The notes under the pieces are model-generated. The model was not told the origin of the DNA and did no database searches. It was given only the letters and a program-made list of their open reading frames with translations. A stretch of DNA of 64,000 nucleotides from the NCBI GenBank assembly GCA_028829895.1, contig CM054181.1, positions 117,933,360-117,997,359 of the forward strand. The letters run 5' to 3'. Both the position numbers and the translations under genes were made by a program. This stretch comes from Sinotaia quadrata (lineage: Eukaryota; Mollusca; Gastropoda; Architaenioglossa; Viviparidae). Shown here piece by piece: positions 1 through 11,659 of this stretch (position 1 is the stretch's first letter; each line of letters begins with the position of its first letter).

Positions 1-311
1 ATACATTAGTGGGGCTCTGTATACTACCCGGAGCGACCTAACAAAGTCTGGCTTTATTATGGGTTTGTGTATTAAGTGACGCACAACCACGTGTATTCTG
101 AAAGACCAGTTTAAATTTAGGAAATACTAAAAGGCATCTTAAGGGAGATTTCAAACGGAAAAGTATGAACTAATGACCTACTAAGTTTATTTAGGTTCGC
201 CGCTCATTGCACACAAATAACGTAATTCACATTGTTCTCCAAATCACACTATTTATATTTTCACATACATCATTTCTTATTTGGTACCAGCCATCTCACT
301 ACTTGTATACA
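1..311. other. Non-repetitive AT-rich DNA, no gene seen
   Basis: No reading frame, RNA gene or repeat could be supported here. The stretch leads into a GATA tract. Confidence 0.6.
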
Positions 312-338
312 CTATCTATCTAATTAGATAAATAGAAG

Positions 339-369
<31 letters not shown>

Positions 370-507
370 AATAGATAGAGACAGACAAACGGACAGACAG
401 ACAGATAGATAGATAGATAAATAGATAGACAGACAGACAGATGGAGAGATAGATAGATAGATAAATAAATAGATAGACACATAGATAGATAGATAGATAG
501 ATAGATA
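312..507. repeat. Degenerate GATA/GACA microsatellite with an inverted start
   Basis: Runs of GATA with GACA and AAATA interruptions. At the left edge a short CTATCTATC run is followed at once by TTAGATAAATAG, so the first ~25 bases form an inverted repeat before the long GATA strand begins. This is the first of four GATA/TATC tracts in the window. Confidence 0.9.
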
Positions 508-1317
508 CTGAGTAGCTACTTTAAATGCTAGTTGATTGCCTGTAAAGACATTTTAAGTATGATACACACGTCAGTATTACTATTATAGCTACAGGACTGG
601 TTTGATGGATTCAACAAAATACACTGAATGCTTCAGAATTACTTCCACTTTCCTCTGACAAAATAGCGTTTGATGTTTTCTTTTCTTGGTATGTTTCAGA
701 AAAGAAAGAAAACACTTTGGAAATGTGGAGAAATTGAAGATTAACAGCAAATGATCCATTTAGAAGTTCGTGTACAAATTCCACCTTGAAAGAAAGAAAC
801 AAACATTTGCTCGTAGAAACAAGAGCCGGTGCCAGAAGAAAATTTGAAATACAAGCCTCAGAAGCGAAGGGTCACCTGCAAAATAAAGTCAAGCAAAGCT
901 AAGAGATCATCAAAAAGAAATAAAAATCTCTCAAATTTCGTAACCGGATGAGAACTTGACCGGAACAATCTGAAGTTTTCTCAGGTCGGCGTGACGTCAC
1001 ATAAATACAACAAGCAGAAGCAATAGAGCAACTGTCAAACGAAATCAGGAACTCCATAACTCCCTCTTGTAATGGTGCCACCTTTGGTCTATAGTGCAGA
1101 GTGTTCAGGGCAATATGAGAGAGAAGATAAATGTCAGTGTGTGTGCGTGAGAGAGAGAGAGAGGCAGAGAAGGAATTTTGGAAAGGAATTACAGCCAAAT
1201 ATTTAAGGCAGTGGACAGCTATGGCATCGCACTTAACAATTTGTAAAACCGTAATTATAAACGCCGGGTGCAGAGCAAAGAACTTCCACTTCCTAATAGT
1301 TCACTTCAAGACTGGCC
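508..1317. other. Mostly unique DNA, no gene seen
   Basis: Reading frames here are short, unrelated to any family I recognise, and compete on both strands. A short GT/GA-rich patch lies near 1135-1165. Confidence 0.5.
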
Positions 1318-1452
1318 AACTGTTCCACGGGAAAGATTTACTAACATATGACTGTTCCAAAGTGAAAAAGTCAAACATCAAACACAACTGTTCCACGGGA
1401 AAGACTTACTAGCATATGACTGTTTCAAAGTGAAAAGTCAAACATCAATCAC
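1318..1452. repeat. 68-bp tandem duplication
   Basis: Two adjacent copies with period 68, each beginning AACTGTTCCACGGGAAAGA and each containing CATATGACTGTT and AGTCAAACATCAA. They differ by a few substitutions and a one-base indel. Confidence 0.9.
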
Positions 1453-1799
1453 AACGCTAACAGCTTTCACAGGACCAACAGAAACAGGAATGAATGTCGC
1501 AATTCAAAAAAGCGTATAACAACAGACTCGCACGAGTGAACATTCCGTTGATTATTGAGAAGAGTGATGAACTTAAAGAATTATTAATTTATTGTAATTA
1601 CATGAACATATATTAAGTTATATAAACATTTTATTTATAAAGACTACGTAAGCCTATGCATGTGCTGCGCACAATTAAACTTAGAAACAAACAACAACAA
1701 AAGCTAACACACAGAAATGTCAAGGTCGCTATTTGATTATCGCAGTAGTACAGTATTGTGATTGCAACAAACTAAACATTTTAGAACAAAGAAAAGGTT

Positions 1800-1820
1800 G
1801 GGTGGGTGGGGAAGGGTGGG
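1800..1820 (+). other. G-quadruplex motif
   Basis: Five G-tracts of three or four bases (1800-1802, 1804-1806, 1808-1811, 1814-1816, 1818-1820) are separated by loops of one or two bases. This satisfies the standard G4 pattern, and such short loops are expected to favour a stable fold. No gene start is recognisable beside it. Confidence 0.75.
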
Positions 1821-2726
1821 CAACATGTCGCAACTTGTATTATTTTGAGTGAACGTTGACAAATAATGCTCTCCCATATGTAACTTGACAGTTTTAGTGA
1901 CCGACATGTTAAAATTGTGTCTAAAAGCAAACAGATGGTTGAATACATACTAACTAGAGACAGAATGAGATACGGTAAGACCTCTGACCTTATTTATTCA
2001 TAAGAGCAAGGCTGCATGACTAAATATAGAAACCAGAGCAATTCTCTTTGCTCGATGAAACAGATAGATATAATTCTAAATAAATAAATAAATGTCCAGT
2101 TTTATAAATAAAATTAGATATTTCCCCATTATTCCCAGCCATTCCCAAAGAAAAACTGTCCCCAAAATCAAAAAGAAAAATATTTCTAAGTTCCATTCTA
2201 TAAATAGATATGAATACAACAAAAGTTGGTAAAAAGAAATTCTTCTTTCCTATCATTATCTCCACCCTCCAACCCTCCAGTCAATCAGTTTTTTCTCGTC
2301 CCCTTGAACGTTGTCAATAATACGTGCACGCTAAAATGCGTGCGTGCTACCGTGTGTGCGTGTGTGTAAATACGTGTGTAGGTAACCCTTGCTTTTCGCA
2401 GAGCAAGAAGGACACTAGGTCCAGGCTGGAAGAAAGATCTGACCTAAAAGACAAACCGAGATGGTGCACCTGGCGCACCTGTCTCAAATGTGGCGCACCT
2501 GTCCAAGAATGGACAAGTATGGTCTTCTGTACATATGTTGGATAGATGGACAGAAGTCTTCCGTTGTACAGCAAACACAATGTCTGTGTATTTCCGGCCA
2601 ACAGAGTTATTTGGGGAATTTAGAATCATTACGTGACCGCCCGTAAACACTTAAAAAAAAACTATCAATATTAATATCGTTTAAAAATCAAGCAAGCACA
2701 TCACACTGCAAAAAAAAAAATGCTGT
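1821..2726. other. Mostly unique DNA, no gene seen
   Basis: Short competing reading frames on both strands and a GT-rich patch near 2345-2385. Nothing is recognisable as coding. Confidence 0.45.
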
Positions 2727-2850
2727 CCCCTATAAATTGAAAGGTGTTGTCCCGTTAAATGAAAACATTGTGTAGCTTTAAATGAAAACATTGTGTAGCT
2801 TTAAATGAAAACATGTTATTCCTTTAAATTAAAACGGTGTTCCATTAAAC
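2727..2850. repeat. 23-bp minisatellite, degenerate
   Basis: About four to five copies of a unit built on TTAAATGAAAACATTGTGTA. The central copies at 2755 and 2778 are near-identical and the outer ones decay. Confidence 0.8.
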
Positions 2851-3325
2851 CGACCGTGTTTTCTCTAACATTAAGGCATGACCCTTTGAATTAAGCTTAA
2901 CCCCATTTCAATAAAATATGCGTTTTTAATACATCCTGTTAACACTATCAAGAACAAAATGCAAACACGAAAAAGAGAAAACCCCAACCAATCTCAGGTT
3001 ATTGTAATTGTGTGATGTTCCAGTAAAAGGCATTTGTGTGCATGTGTGTGCGTGTGTGTGTATGTCTCTGTGTGTGCGTGTGGTGTGGGAGATTTATTTA
3101 AATTATTTAATTCACTTTTCTTCCATACGGGTAGTTAGTGACTCCCGTAAAGTCCTTATCGCCGGCCGTCCAAAATGTGTACATATATATTAATACAAAA
3201 ATAATCTTGCATGGAGAGAAAGAGTAAAAGAGAAAAAATAGAGCAAGGAAGAAGAGAATGAATGCATATTAAGAATAAAATGAGAGAGAAACAGTTCTGT
3301 CTAAAGAGAAATTAGAATGAAAATG

Positions 3326-3327
<2 letters not shown>
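2851..3327. other. Unique DNA with GT-rich patch, no gene seen
   Basis: GT-rich sequence near 3035-3090 and a purine-rich patch near 3200-3300. No gene supported. Confidence 0.45.
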
Positions 3328-3388
<61 letters not shown>

Positions 3389-3402
3389 TGTGCGTGTGTG
3401 TG
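3328..3402. repeat. (TG)n microsatellite with CGTG end
   Basis: A pure TG run passes into several CGTG units at its right side. Confidence 0.95.
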
Positions 3403-5295
3403 AGTGCATTCGGGTCGTGTTAGGCAGAGAGAGACAAAGTGAGAGAAATACTATAATCTGTAATAGTATTTTATACTATAAACTGTAATAATAATTTATT
3501 TGTATGTACTATTTATTTATTTTTATTTTGGCGAATATATCAGTCATTTCCAAACACTGGTAAACTTAAGCCAAAGCCCAGATAGATCCGTCCATCGTGT
3601 ACAGGTAGAGAGACTGACTTGTAGAGCTTAGAGTGGTGTGGTGTGTAGTGGTTTCTAGTGATATTTTGCATCATAACTAAATTATATATACGTCATATTT
3701 ACTCTTATAGTCCATTGATTTTAAAAGCTATGCTATATTCATATTAATAATTTCATTATTATTATTATTTTAATAAATCCCATTTTAATCTCTTTATTTT
3801 AAAAAAATGCATATTATTTTTCGAAGGAACAAATTTCTTCGGCTCACGAAGCTAATCTGTGATAAATTATCATGACCTAGATGTCATTGTACAAAATTTA
3901 GTGCTAGACAGGGGGGACGACCCACACTAGTGGTTATTAAAAAAGTATTTTAGGTGAATGAAATTGTGTGATTTATTTTTTTAATTTTTTACATCTATAC
4001 TTGTTATTATTAGTAGTATTATATTTGAGGAGTGTATTTTGAGTGGGATTGAAATTTATCATATTAATATAAATATGGACTTATAATGAGTGCAACGATA
4101 AATAAAGAATGAAAATGAAAATCTGGTTGTTTATTTTTTTTTTGTTTTCTGATGTTTTTGTTGGTAGTATTTGATTTGTTTAAAAGTTGAGGACTTTTTT
4201 CTTTATTGACATCGTGTGAATAATGTTTGTCCTGATCTGTGCCACATTTTTAAAAGTGTCTTTTACAATTTTCCAACTTAATTATTCTGATTATTTCCCC
4301 GTGTCTATCTTTGTGTGTCTGTCTCACTCTTTTCTATTCCTTTCTCTACCTTGTTTTCGTCTTCGTTTCTCCAGACTCTGTCCATCTGTGTACTCTCTGT
4401 GTGTCTCTCTCTTTTTCTCTGTCACTCTGTTATATGAGTATTTTTATGTATGTCCTGTTTTTGTTTTTCATTCTCTCTCTCTAATTCGTGAGTTGGGTTC
4501 TACACATTCATATTTTGATTCTATATCTCAACTCCGATAACAAAACAGTCTATTCTTGAAACACAAAGTAGACTTAAAAAAAACAACTATTCATTCCAGA
4601 CATAAACATCGTGCAATAAAAGCCTTTGAGAACTAACTAAACTGTTTTTCAATGTGCTCACTTAGCGACCTTCACAAATTTACTCAAAGATTAAACGAAC
4701 TCTGCCAGGACTCAGACAACTGAGAAAATAGTACCTGTATTACGACACTACAATAAGCAACTAAAAGATCTTCCGGGGCTGGAGGTGGGTGGGAATACCA
4801 ATGAACAAGCTGACTTGGATGTCAGTATCTACACAGTGCTTCACTCAAGGAAGTGTGGCAACAAATAAATGACGTCACTCGTCAAGCTGGCCGTAACCAT
4901 CTTTCTTTTATTGCATTAAGTTTATGATTTGGATTCTATCGAGCAGTTTTACAAACAGCATTCACTTTAAGGTTTAGAGTCTTTCAAACAGTATCTGAAG
5001 TGCGTTACTTTTGTTTATGTTTATCAGAACAGTCCTTCAAATATCATATCATTTAATTTTTTTTTTAATCAAAGCAGTCTTTCGAGTAGTACTTACTCAC
5101 TTTTGCTGAGATTTCAACTTAAAGTGCATTATTTTTTTGTTTGTTTATCAAAGCAATCCTGAAAATAGTTTTAATTTCTTCTGTTTACATTCATTTTAAA
5201 GAAACCATTACAGTTGCAAACAGATTATTAATTTAAGTTGTTCAAGTAAGACTTTTAAAGAGGCATTAACTAGCTAGATTAACTTTCTCACTGCA
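3403..5295. other. AT-rich DNA, no gene seen
   Basis: A 105-codon ATG frame at 4223-4540 lies over a pyrimidine-rich TCTCTC/TGTG patch. Its Phe/Leu/Ser-rich hydrophobic product reflects that composition, not a recognisable membrane protein. The rest is AT-rich with poly-A/T runs. Confidence 0.5.
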
Positions 5296-5460
5296 ACTGA
5301 CATGGGCATCCAAGTTAAAACTAGTACTGCTACTCATGTTAAAACTGACAAAGATTCCCAAGTCAAAATTGCCACAAGTACTCATGCTAAAACTGATACA
5401 AGTATTCATGTTAAAACTGACAGGATCCGAAGTTAACATTGACATATGTATCTAAGTTGC
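5296..5460. repeat. Degenerate ~27-bp minisatellite
   Basis: Repeated variants of AGTTAAAACTGACA followed by AAGTATTCATG, with several indels between units. Confidence 0.6.
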
Positions 5461-5654
5461 TACTGACAGAGCACTGATTGTCAAGTACTCAAGTACTCAA
5501 GTAGGCCCTAAATAGCACATGGTAACTAATTGTATTGCATTCCATTACTGCAGATATTTGGTAGTTTTGCAACGCGGCAACCGAAATCCAAGCGTTCCCC
5601 TTAGTAAAGAGCTTTCCTCTCTTACACCTTCACACTTATTCTATATTCTGTCCA

Positions 5655-6010
5655 GTTTAAATCTCACTTGGTGTTTGTTTGTGTGACTGTTCGTAAATGT
5701 GCGTGATTGTGTGAGACTGAGAGTGGCCGCGTTTGACTGCGTGATTATGTGAGATTGCGCGTGCCTACTTCTGACTGAGTGTAATCGTGTGTGACTGTGA
5801 TTGTGCGTGACTGTGTGAGACTGTGTGTAAATGTGTGTGACTGCGCGCGACTATGTAACTGTGAGTGACTGTGCGATTGTGTATGATTGTGCATGATGAG
5901 ATGATTGTGTGCGACTCTGTGACACCGTGCTTGATTGTACATGATTGAGTGCGACTTTGTGTGACAGAGTGTGATTGTCTGACTGTGCGTGATGTGTGTG
6001 ACAGCGTGAC
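5655..6010. repeat. Degenerate TGTGACTG-rich tract
   Basis: Imperfect iterations of GTGTGACTGTG and GTGATTGTG. The antisense open frame across it (His/Thr/Ser-rich) is a composition artefact. Confidence 0.7.
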
Positions 6011-6195
6011 TGGGATGGAGAAGAAGTGGGAGATCCGTATCTTTAGTTCGCTCAGTCACAACACTTTATGACCTTTGCTTTTTCTGCGGCTTCACGTTGC
6101 ATGGGGAGTAACTATAGCACACGATACCACCTTTCATTATCACATTCACCCCATTAACGCGCCTTAGTCATTTACTTCTTTGTTGTTATCAGCAG

Positions 6196-6443
6196 TCAAT
6201 TTTCTGTTGAACTTTTATGTTTGTTGTATATGCTCCACATCAGCCTTGAGAGAATAAACGTTCGTTGTCGCTTCCATTCTCTACATTGTACTAATTTTGA
6301 CGTACATCTTTCAAGTCCATAACATGTGTCAGGAAAGCGTGCTATTATCTTTTCTTCATCTATTTCCATCATACCTTTAGCAAGCGACTCCAACTCGTCT
6401 GTTTCCATATCTTCAATGGGTGTCTCCCATTCAGTTATGAATC
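6196..6443 (-). CDS. Weak coding/exon candidate, unknown protein
   Basis: A minus-strand ATG at 6408 opens a 70-codon frame ending at 6196. The frame stays open upstream to a stop at 6442-6444, giving about 81 sense codons. Unlike almost every other frame in the window, the product is not repeat-derived: an acidic N-terminal part (METDELESLAKG) is followed by a basic part with two spaced cysteines (CYGLERC) and a Lys/Arg-rich stretch. I recognise no family, so no function is proposed. It could be one exon, a decayed gene or transposon fragment, or a chance frame; length alone is not significant in this base composition. Confidence 0.2.
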
Positions 6444-6523
6444 AACAAATCTTCCTTACACTTCTGATATGCAAAACACAATGCTTGCTTTTGGTGTCAA
6501 TCTTTTCTAGTCGCACTCTTATT

Positions 6524-6640
6524 TTGTGTTTGACATGTTTCAGATAACTTCATTGTGTTTGACATGTTTTCGATAACTTCATTGTCTTTGACATGTTTTC
6601 CGTAACTTCATTGTCTGACATGTTTTCCTAACTTCATGGT
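6524..6640. repeat. ~29-bp minisatellite
   Basis: Four units built on TTTGACATGTTTTCGATAAC then TTCATTG. The later units are shortened. Confidence 0.85.
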
Positions 6641-6644
6641 GTAC

Positions 6645-6860
6645 CTCACTGTATTACCTATTTTCCACTATACTTTCATGAGGTGCCTTACCTGTTTTCT
6701 ACTATACCTTCATGAGGTGCCTTACCTATTTTCCACTATACCTTCATGAGGTGCCTTACCTATTTTCCACTATACCTTCATTCTGTGCCTTACATATTTT
6801 CCACTATACCTTCAATCTGTACCTTACCTAATTTTCATATATCCCGTTCCTCACCTATAT
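6645..6860. repeat. 34-bp minisatellite
   Basis: About six units containing TTTTCCACTATACCTTCATG followed by AGGTGCCTTACCTA. They become degenerate toward the right. Confidence 0.85.
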
Positions 6861-7111
6861 TTCACCATAATGTATACATATTTTATGTTAAAATTCTTCA
6901 CTCATTGCAGAAATCATTCGATATGTAATCTAAATTTTTTTCTCTTCAGCAGTCCCCACCCCACTGCCATGATACAGATGTATAATTTATTTTAAACAAT
7001 TGCATACGTTACTGCAGTAAACATAAATACGACTTCGTACCTAAAATGTAAGTTTACCACTTACAAACAAACTTCCCTCTCTTTACCACTTCTCTATATG
7101 CACTCACACGC

Positions 7112-7113
<2 letters not shown>

Positions 7114-7172
<59 letters not shown>
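7114..7172. repeat. (CA)n microsatellite
   Basis: A nearly pure CA run. Confidence 0.95.
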
Positions 7173-7174
<2 letters not shown>

Positions 7175-7247
7175 GCACGCACACTTCCAAGTATACACAC
7201 CTACAAATACAAACACTCGTACACGTGGCTCTAATTTTGTTTATCTA

Positions 7248-7557
7248 AGGCGTCCTACCTTGTGAGCAGATCGTCCTACCTTATGAACACGGCATCCTAC
7301 CTTGTGAGCAGATCATCCTACCTTGTGAGCAGATCGTCCTACCTTGTGAGCAGGGCGTCCTACCTTGTGAGCAGATCGTCCTACCTTGTGAACAGATTGT
7401 CCTATCTTGTGAGCAGGGCGTCCTCATGACGTCCTGCCTTGTGAACAGGGCGTCATCAGGGCCTCCTACCTTGTGAGCAGATCGTCCTATCTTGTAAGCA
7501 GATCTTCCAACTTTGTGAGCAGGGAGTCCTTACTTGTGAGCAGGGCATCCTAATTGC
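7248..7557. repeat. 21-bp minisatellite
   Basis: About 14 units of CGTCCTACCTTGTGAGCAGA plus T, with alternating GATC and GGGC variants. Some units are partly deleted near 7425-7460. Confidence 0.9.
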
Positions 7558-7594
7558 ACAAAACTGCTTGTAATCGTCAGACTATTTGGACAAA

Positions 7595-7930
7595 TCTGTT
7601 ATATACGTCCAACTAAGTGCACAAAAAATGTTTATTTAAGTGCACAAAAATGTGTATATACGTCCAACTAAGAACACAAAAGTGTTTATTTACGTCCAAC
7701 TATGTGCCCAACAATGTTTATTTACGTCCAACTAAGAACACAACAATGTTTATTTATGTCCAACTAAGAGTACATAAAAATGTTTATTTACGTCCAACAA
7801 AGAACGCAAAAATGTTTATTTACGTCCAACTAAGAACACAAAAATGTTTAGTTACGTCCAACTAAGAACACCAAAATGTTTATATACGTCCGACTAAGAG
7901 CACAAAATGTTTATTTACGTCAAACTACGG
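7595..7930. repeat. 32-bp minisatellite
   Basis: About ten units built on TACGTCCAACTAAGAACACA followed by AAAATGTTTATT. The period is 32 between 7692 and 7724. A short plus-strand frame across it is repeat-derived. Confidence 0.9.
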
Positions 7931-8416
7931 TCCTTTCTTAAGTTCGAATACCAACACCATGTAAACACGTGCATATGCCGTCAAGCAAAGCCAGTGCTAA
8001 AAAGTGAACAGTTCCAATGACGAACATTTTATCTACGTTTCTGTTTCTCAAATTTTGTGGCGTTTCTCTTCAGTGCGGAAATTTATCCAATTGGTGAGCT
8101 TCTTCAGGTCATTATCGTGGTGACCGTAGGTCACTTGAACGGCGAAATCTTTGATATCTTTGTCTCCTGCTGATAAGTGGTGATACCAAGCCGTCTCCCA
8201 AAGTACTTGACTCCATACTTCATAGGTACAATGCCGGTTTCTCCACTACTTGAATTCTTACTTCAGAGCTTCAGCGCCGGCTTCCCCAAAACCTGAAAGT
8301 GCCTCAGAGTAAAGTTTGGCGACTTCACCAACACTAAACTCTGTATCTCAGAGGTATTGGTATATTCATGATGTACGCTCGTATGCGTGTTTATATGTGT
8401 ACATGTAAGTATCTCA
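7931..8416. other. Unique DNA, no gene seen
   Basis: Slightly more GC-rich than its surroundings. A short internal similarity recurs near 8170-8300 (CTCCATACTTCA / CCTTACTTCAGAG-like text). No convincing reading frame. Confidence 0.4.
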
Positions 8417-8806
8417 GTTGGTAAGTGTTTATGTGGACATGTTGGTAAGTGTTTATGTGGTCATGTTGGTAAGTGTTTATGTGATAATGTTGGTAAGTGT
8501 TTATGTGGTCATGTTGGTAAGTGTTTATGTGGACATGTTGGTAAGTGTTTATGTGGTCATGTTGGTAAGTGTTTATGTGGTCATGTTGGTAAGTGTTTAT
8601 GTGATAATGTTGGTAAGTGTTTATGTGGTCATGTTGGTAAGTGTTTATGTGATAATGTTGGTAAGTGTTTATGTGGTCATGTTGGTAAGTGTTTATGTGG
8701 TCATGCTGGTAAGTGTTTAGGTGGTCATGTTGGTAAGTGTTTATGTGGTCATGTTGGTAAGTGTTTATGTGGTCATGTTGGTGGTAAGTGTTTATGTGGT
8801 CATGCG
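8417..8806. repeat. 24-bp minisatellite carrying GTAAGT
   Basis: About 16 units of GGTAAGTGTTTATGTGGTCA plus TGTT. GACATG and GATAATG variants are scattered among GTCATG units. Because the unit is 24 bp and lacks stops, frames are open in two plus-strand frames and one minus-strand frame at once. The Cys/His-rich 8-residue repeats in these frames (KCLCGHVG) are therefore not evidence of a protein. The longest plus-strand frame starts with GTG, not ATG. Confidence 0.95.
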
Positions 8807-9215
8807 TTCTTATATCCGTCATTCTGCCTTTGCTTCTATTCATTTTATGTGTATGTATTTATATAATGTGTATTTCTTTTCGTGTTTTTAATGCGTGTTT
8901 AATGCACGCATATGCCAGTATATGTTTTTGATGGTGTGTTTTTATTATGTGTTTGTGTTTCTCAATACGTATTTATATATACTTGTATGTTTTTAAATGT
9001 TTGTGCGTTTGGATGTATGTTTGATTGTGTCCGTGTGCTCGTAAGCATATTTTTATGTTTTATATATTTTTGTTCGTGCTATTAATGTGCTTAAATGAGT
9101 GGTGCCTGTATATTTGTATGTATGTATGTATGTATGTTTACATCTATCTATCTACCTATCTATGTATTTATTTATCTATGTTTGCATATGTGTATATGTG
9201 CTTGTAAGCAGAGTT
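8807..9215. repeat. Degenerate TG/TATG-rich tract
   Basis: T/G-rich sequence with GTGTTTTTAATG-like iterations, then a short (TATG) and (TATC) run at 9116-9180. Confidence 0.6.
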
Positions 9216-9924
9216 TCGGAAGAAATACATCGGCAAAACACATTAAGCATAAGTGCTTCTTGTATAAACAGTTTTAGAGGGATGACAGGTGAATGCAATG
9301 CATTTTTGGTCAAAAACATTTAGCACAAAATGTTACCTGTGTGTTTATTTTAACATACAGCTTACGTATGTTTATGACAGTTAACATTATCATGGCTAGG
9401 GTACAGAGAATGATAAGCTGAGTGAAAGAAAAATAAAACACCCTAACTAGTGCATTGGAAGGCAGTTGAGGTCTGACTCATTAGCTGAGATAACCTGTGT
9501 ATATTTATCTTCCAGACTTACCTCCCCCCACCTTTTCTTTTCTAATTCCTCAGTTAACACAACTCAAGACGTTCGTATTACCCCAAAGAATGGACTCGGC
9601 TTTATATCCATAGACGTGAAGTGCCTAGGGTCAAGGTCGGCTGACTGGAGGCAAACGATTTCGCTACAGAAGAGAGATCGTATCTCTTTCGCCTGCAAAT
9701 TCTGGTCCTGCACGCTGCAACGTCATTTGCTTCTTACTGCTTTGAAGTCCCGCCACTTGAAGTCAGTTAGCGAGACCTTGGTATTTCAGTGCTTACACAC
9801 GCTGCGTCTTTCTGTATGCAGAACACTCGGTAATGTTGACGTATTGCGGAGACAATGACTAAGTGCTTTTGTATTGGTCTTGTACGTGTGTATGTGTGCA
9901 AGCATTTGTGTGCATTCGCTCATG

Positions 9925-9926
<2 letters not shown>
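9216..9926. other. Mostly unique DNA, no supported gene
   Basis: A 130-codon plus-strand frame (9466-9858) covers a relatively GC-rich patch. It starts at TTG, has no useful in-frame ATG, and its Ser/Leu/Arg-rich product matches no family I know. It may be an exon fragment or chance. Confidence 0.4.

Positions 9927-9956
<30 letters not shown>
9927..9956. repeat. (TG)n microsatellite
   Basis: A short pure TG run. Confidence 0.9.
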
Positions 9957-9959
<3 letters not shown>

Positions 9960-9998
9960 ACCATAAAATTGTTCATTCATAGATCCATATTGTTTAAA

Positions 9999-10102
9999 TA
10001 ACATTTCCTTCTCACATAGCGTACATTTCCTTTTCACTTAGCGTACATTTCCTTCTCATATAACGTACATTTCCTTCTCACATAACGTACATTTCTTCTT
10101 TA
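9999..10102. repeat. 22-bp minisatellite
   Basis: Four to five units of ACATTTCCTTCTCACATAGC plus GT. Confidence 0.9.
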
Positions 10103-10119
10103 TTGTATGGAGTAGTAGT

Positions 10120-10587
10120 CAGTCATTAGGCTGTCAGACAGCCAGTATATCGGTTCGTCAGTTAGGCTCTAGTTCAGGTTGTCAGATAGCCAAGTTGTCA
10201 CACTGTTAAACAGTCAAGTTGTGAGGTTGTCCTGTAGCCACATGTTATGTTGTTAGTTATCATGTTGCCATATATCAAAGCTGTCAGGCTGTCATATAGT
10301 CACGTTTCATGTAGCCAAGGTTGTCAAATAGCCAAGTGTCATTTTGCCAGATAGATCAAGTGTCAGTTGCTATGTAGGCAGCATCAATTAGCCAAGATTG
10401 TCAATAGTCAAGTTGTTAGGTTGTCAAACATCTATACGTCATTTTCTCAGATAGGGCAAGGGTCAGACTGTCAGAGAGAAAATTTACGTTATCAGGTATT
10501 CAAAGTTATAAAATGAACAGATGTCACATTTCAAGGAGACAGGCTGTCGAACAGCCCATATTGTCAGACAGCCGAAACAGTCACCTG
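10120..10587. repeat. Degenerate ~23-bp minisatellite, left part
   Basis: Imperfect units of TTGTCAGATAGCCAAGT. It is the same family as the better preserved block at 10955-11255, and the two are separated by the dispersed element at 10588-10954. Confidence 0.8.
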
Positions 10588-10954
10588 TCAAACTTTTATC
10601 TGCCAAACACCAGCTAGTAGCTTTGTATTTCTTGCATGACTGGTTATCGCCAACAGTAATCCAAATTTTCGACTTCAAAACACCGTCTTTGACTGTGTGT
10701 GTCTGTTGCATGCCTTGTTTGGTTTATCCCACTTGTAGCTCTGTAAATGGAATGTTTGTCACAGCAACGACTGATGTAATGTATGCCTCCCAATGCCTAT
10801 GATTATAGGGAACTGAGGAGCTCAAAGGGCCTATATTAGTCGAGCAGTATACATTAGTAATACGATAATATAGTGAGCACCATTTAAAAAAAAATATTTT
10901 GGGAAAAGTCTCCAGTTTAGTCGGGTAATTTGCTAACTGCAGGAAGCAGATCTG
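10588..10954. mobile_element. Dispersed element A, copy 1 (unclassified)
   Basis: About 365 bp that align along their whole length with 12486-12918. Shared landmarks in order are TGGTTATCGCCAACAGT, ATCCAAA-TTTCG, GTCTGTTGCATG, ATGCCTCCCAAT, ATTATAGGGAACTG, TTAGTC-AGCAG and TAATTTGCT-CTGCAG. It sits inside one minisatellite array, which indicates insertion. It encodes nothing recognisable; ATCTGC near the left edge and GCAGAT near the right could be remnants of inverted ends but are too short to classify it. Confidence 0.7.
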
Positions 10955-11255
10955 CAAGTGTCAGGTTATCAGAGAGCCAAGTGTCAGATTATAATTATCA
11001 GATAGCCAAGTGTAAGGTTATCAGATAGCCGAGTATCAGTTTATCAGATAGCCAAGTGCCAGGTTATCAGACAGCCGAGTGTCAGTTTATCAGATAGCCA
11101 AGTGTCAGGTTATCAGATAGCCAAGTGTCAGGTTATCAGATAGCCAAGTGTCAGTTTATCAGATAGCCGAGTGTCAGTTTATCAGACAGCCAAATGTCAG
11201 GTTATCACATAGCCAAGTGTCAGGTTATCAGATAGCCAAGTGGTTTGTTGTCAAG
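10955..11255. repeat. 23-bp minisatellite, right part
   Basis: About 13 units of GGTTATCAGATAGCCAAGTG plus TCA. GGTTATC and GTTTATC variants and CAAG/CGAG variants alternate. Confidence 0.95.
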
Positions 11256-11565
11256 CAGCTATGAATGTTGTCACGACACAAAAATCATTGATCCATTTAA
11301 ATCATGCACTTTCCGCAAAGGCAAAGAATAAAAAAATAAAGTTCCTAAGCATCCCTGCATTACTATTTTGTTAAAGCTTCAATATACTTTAAATTATTAT
11401 ATAACCACACACAAATTAATTGCTTCATATTGTGTTCATTAAATACATATACAATTTCACAGATTTTGCAACAAATCAGATGTAATAATATACACATATG
11501 TTTATGTGAGTGTGTTTGAATTTGTGTTTGACTGTACGCCATTTTGTACGTGGTTGGGTGTGTGT
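11256..11565. other. Unique AT-rich DNA, no gene seen
   Basis: Nothing supported beyond a TG-rich lead-in to the next tract. Confidence 0.5.
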
Positions 11566-11567
11566 GT

Positions 11568-11658
<91 letters not shown>
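11566..11658. repeat. (TG)n microsatellite
   Basis: A TG run with one TTTG interruption. Confidence 0.95.

Positions 11659-11659
<1 letters not shown>

Noticed and set aside
4223..4540. Possible hydrophobic secreted or membrane protein
   Set aside because: The hydrophobicity comes from a T/C-rich strand (TCTCTC, TTTTC). There is no pattern of separate membrane spans.
8387..8866. Cys/His-rich repeat protein across the 24-bp array
   Set aside because: Three frames on two strands are open at the same time because the unit is 24 bp without stops. The longest starts at GTG. There is no independent coding evidence.
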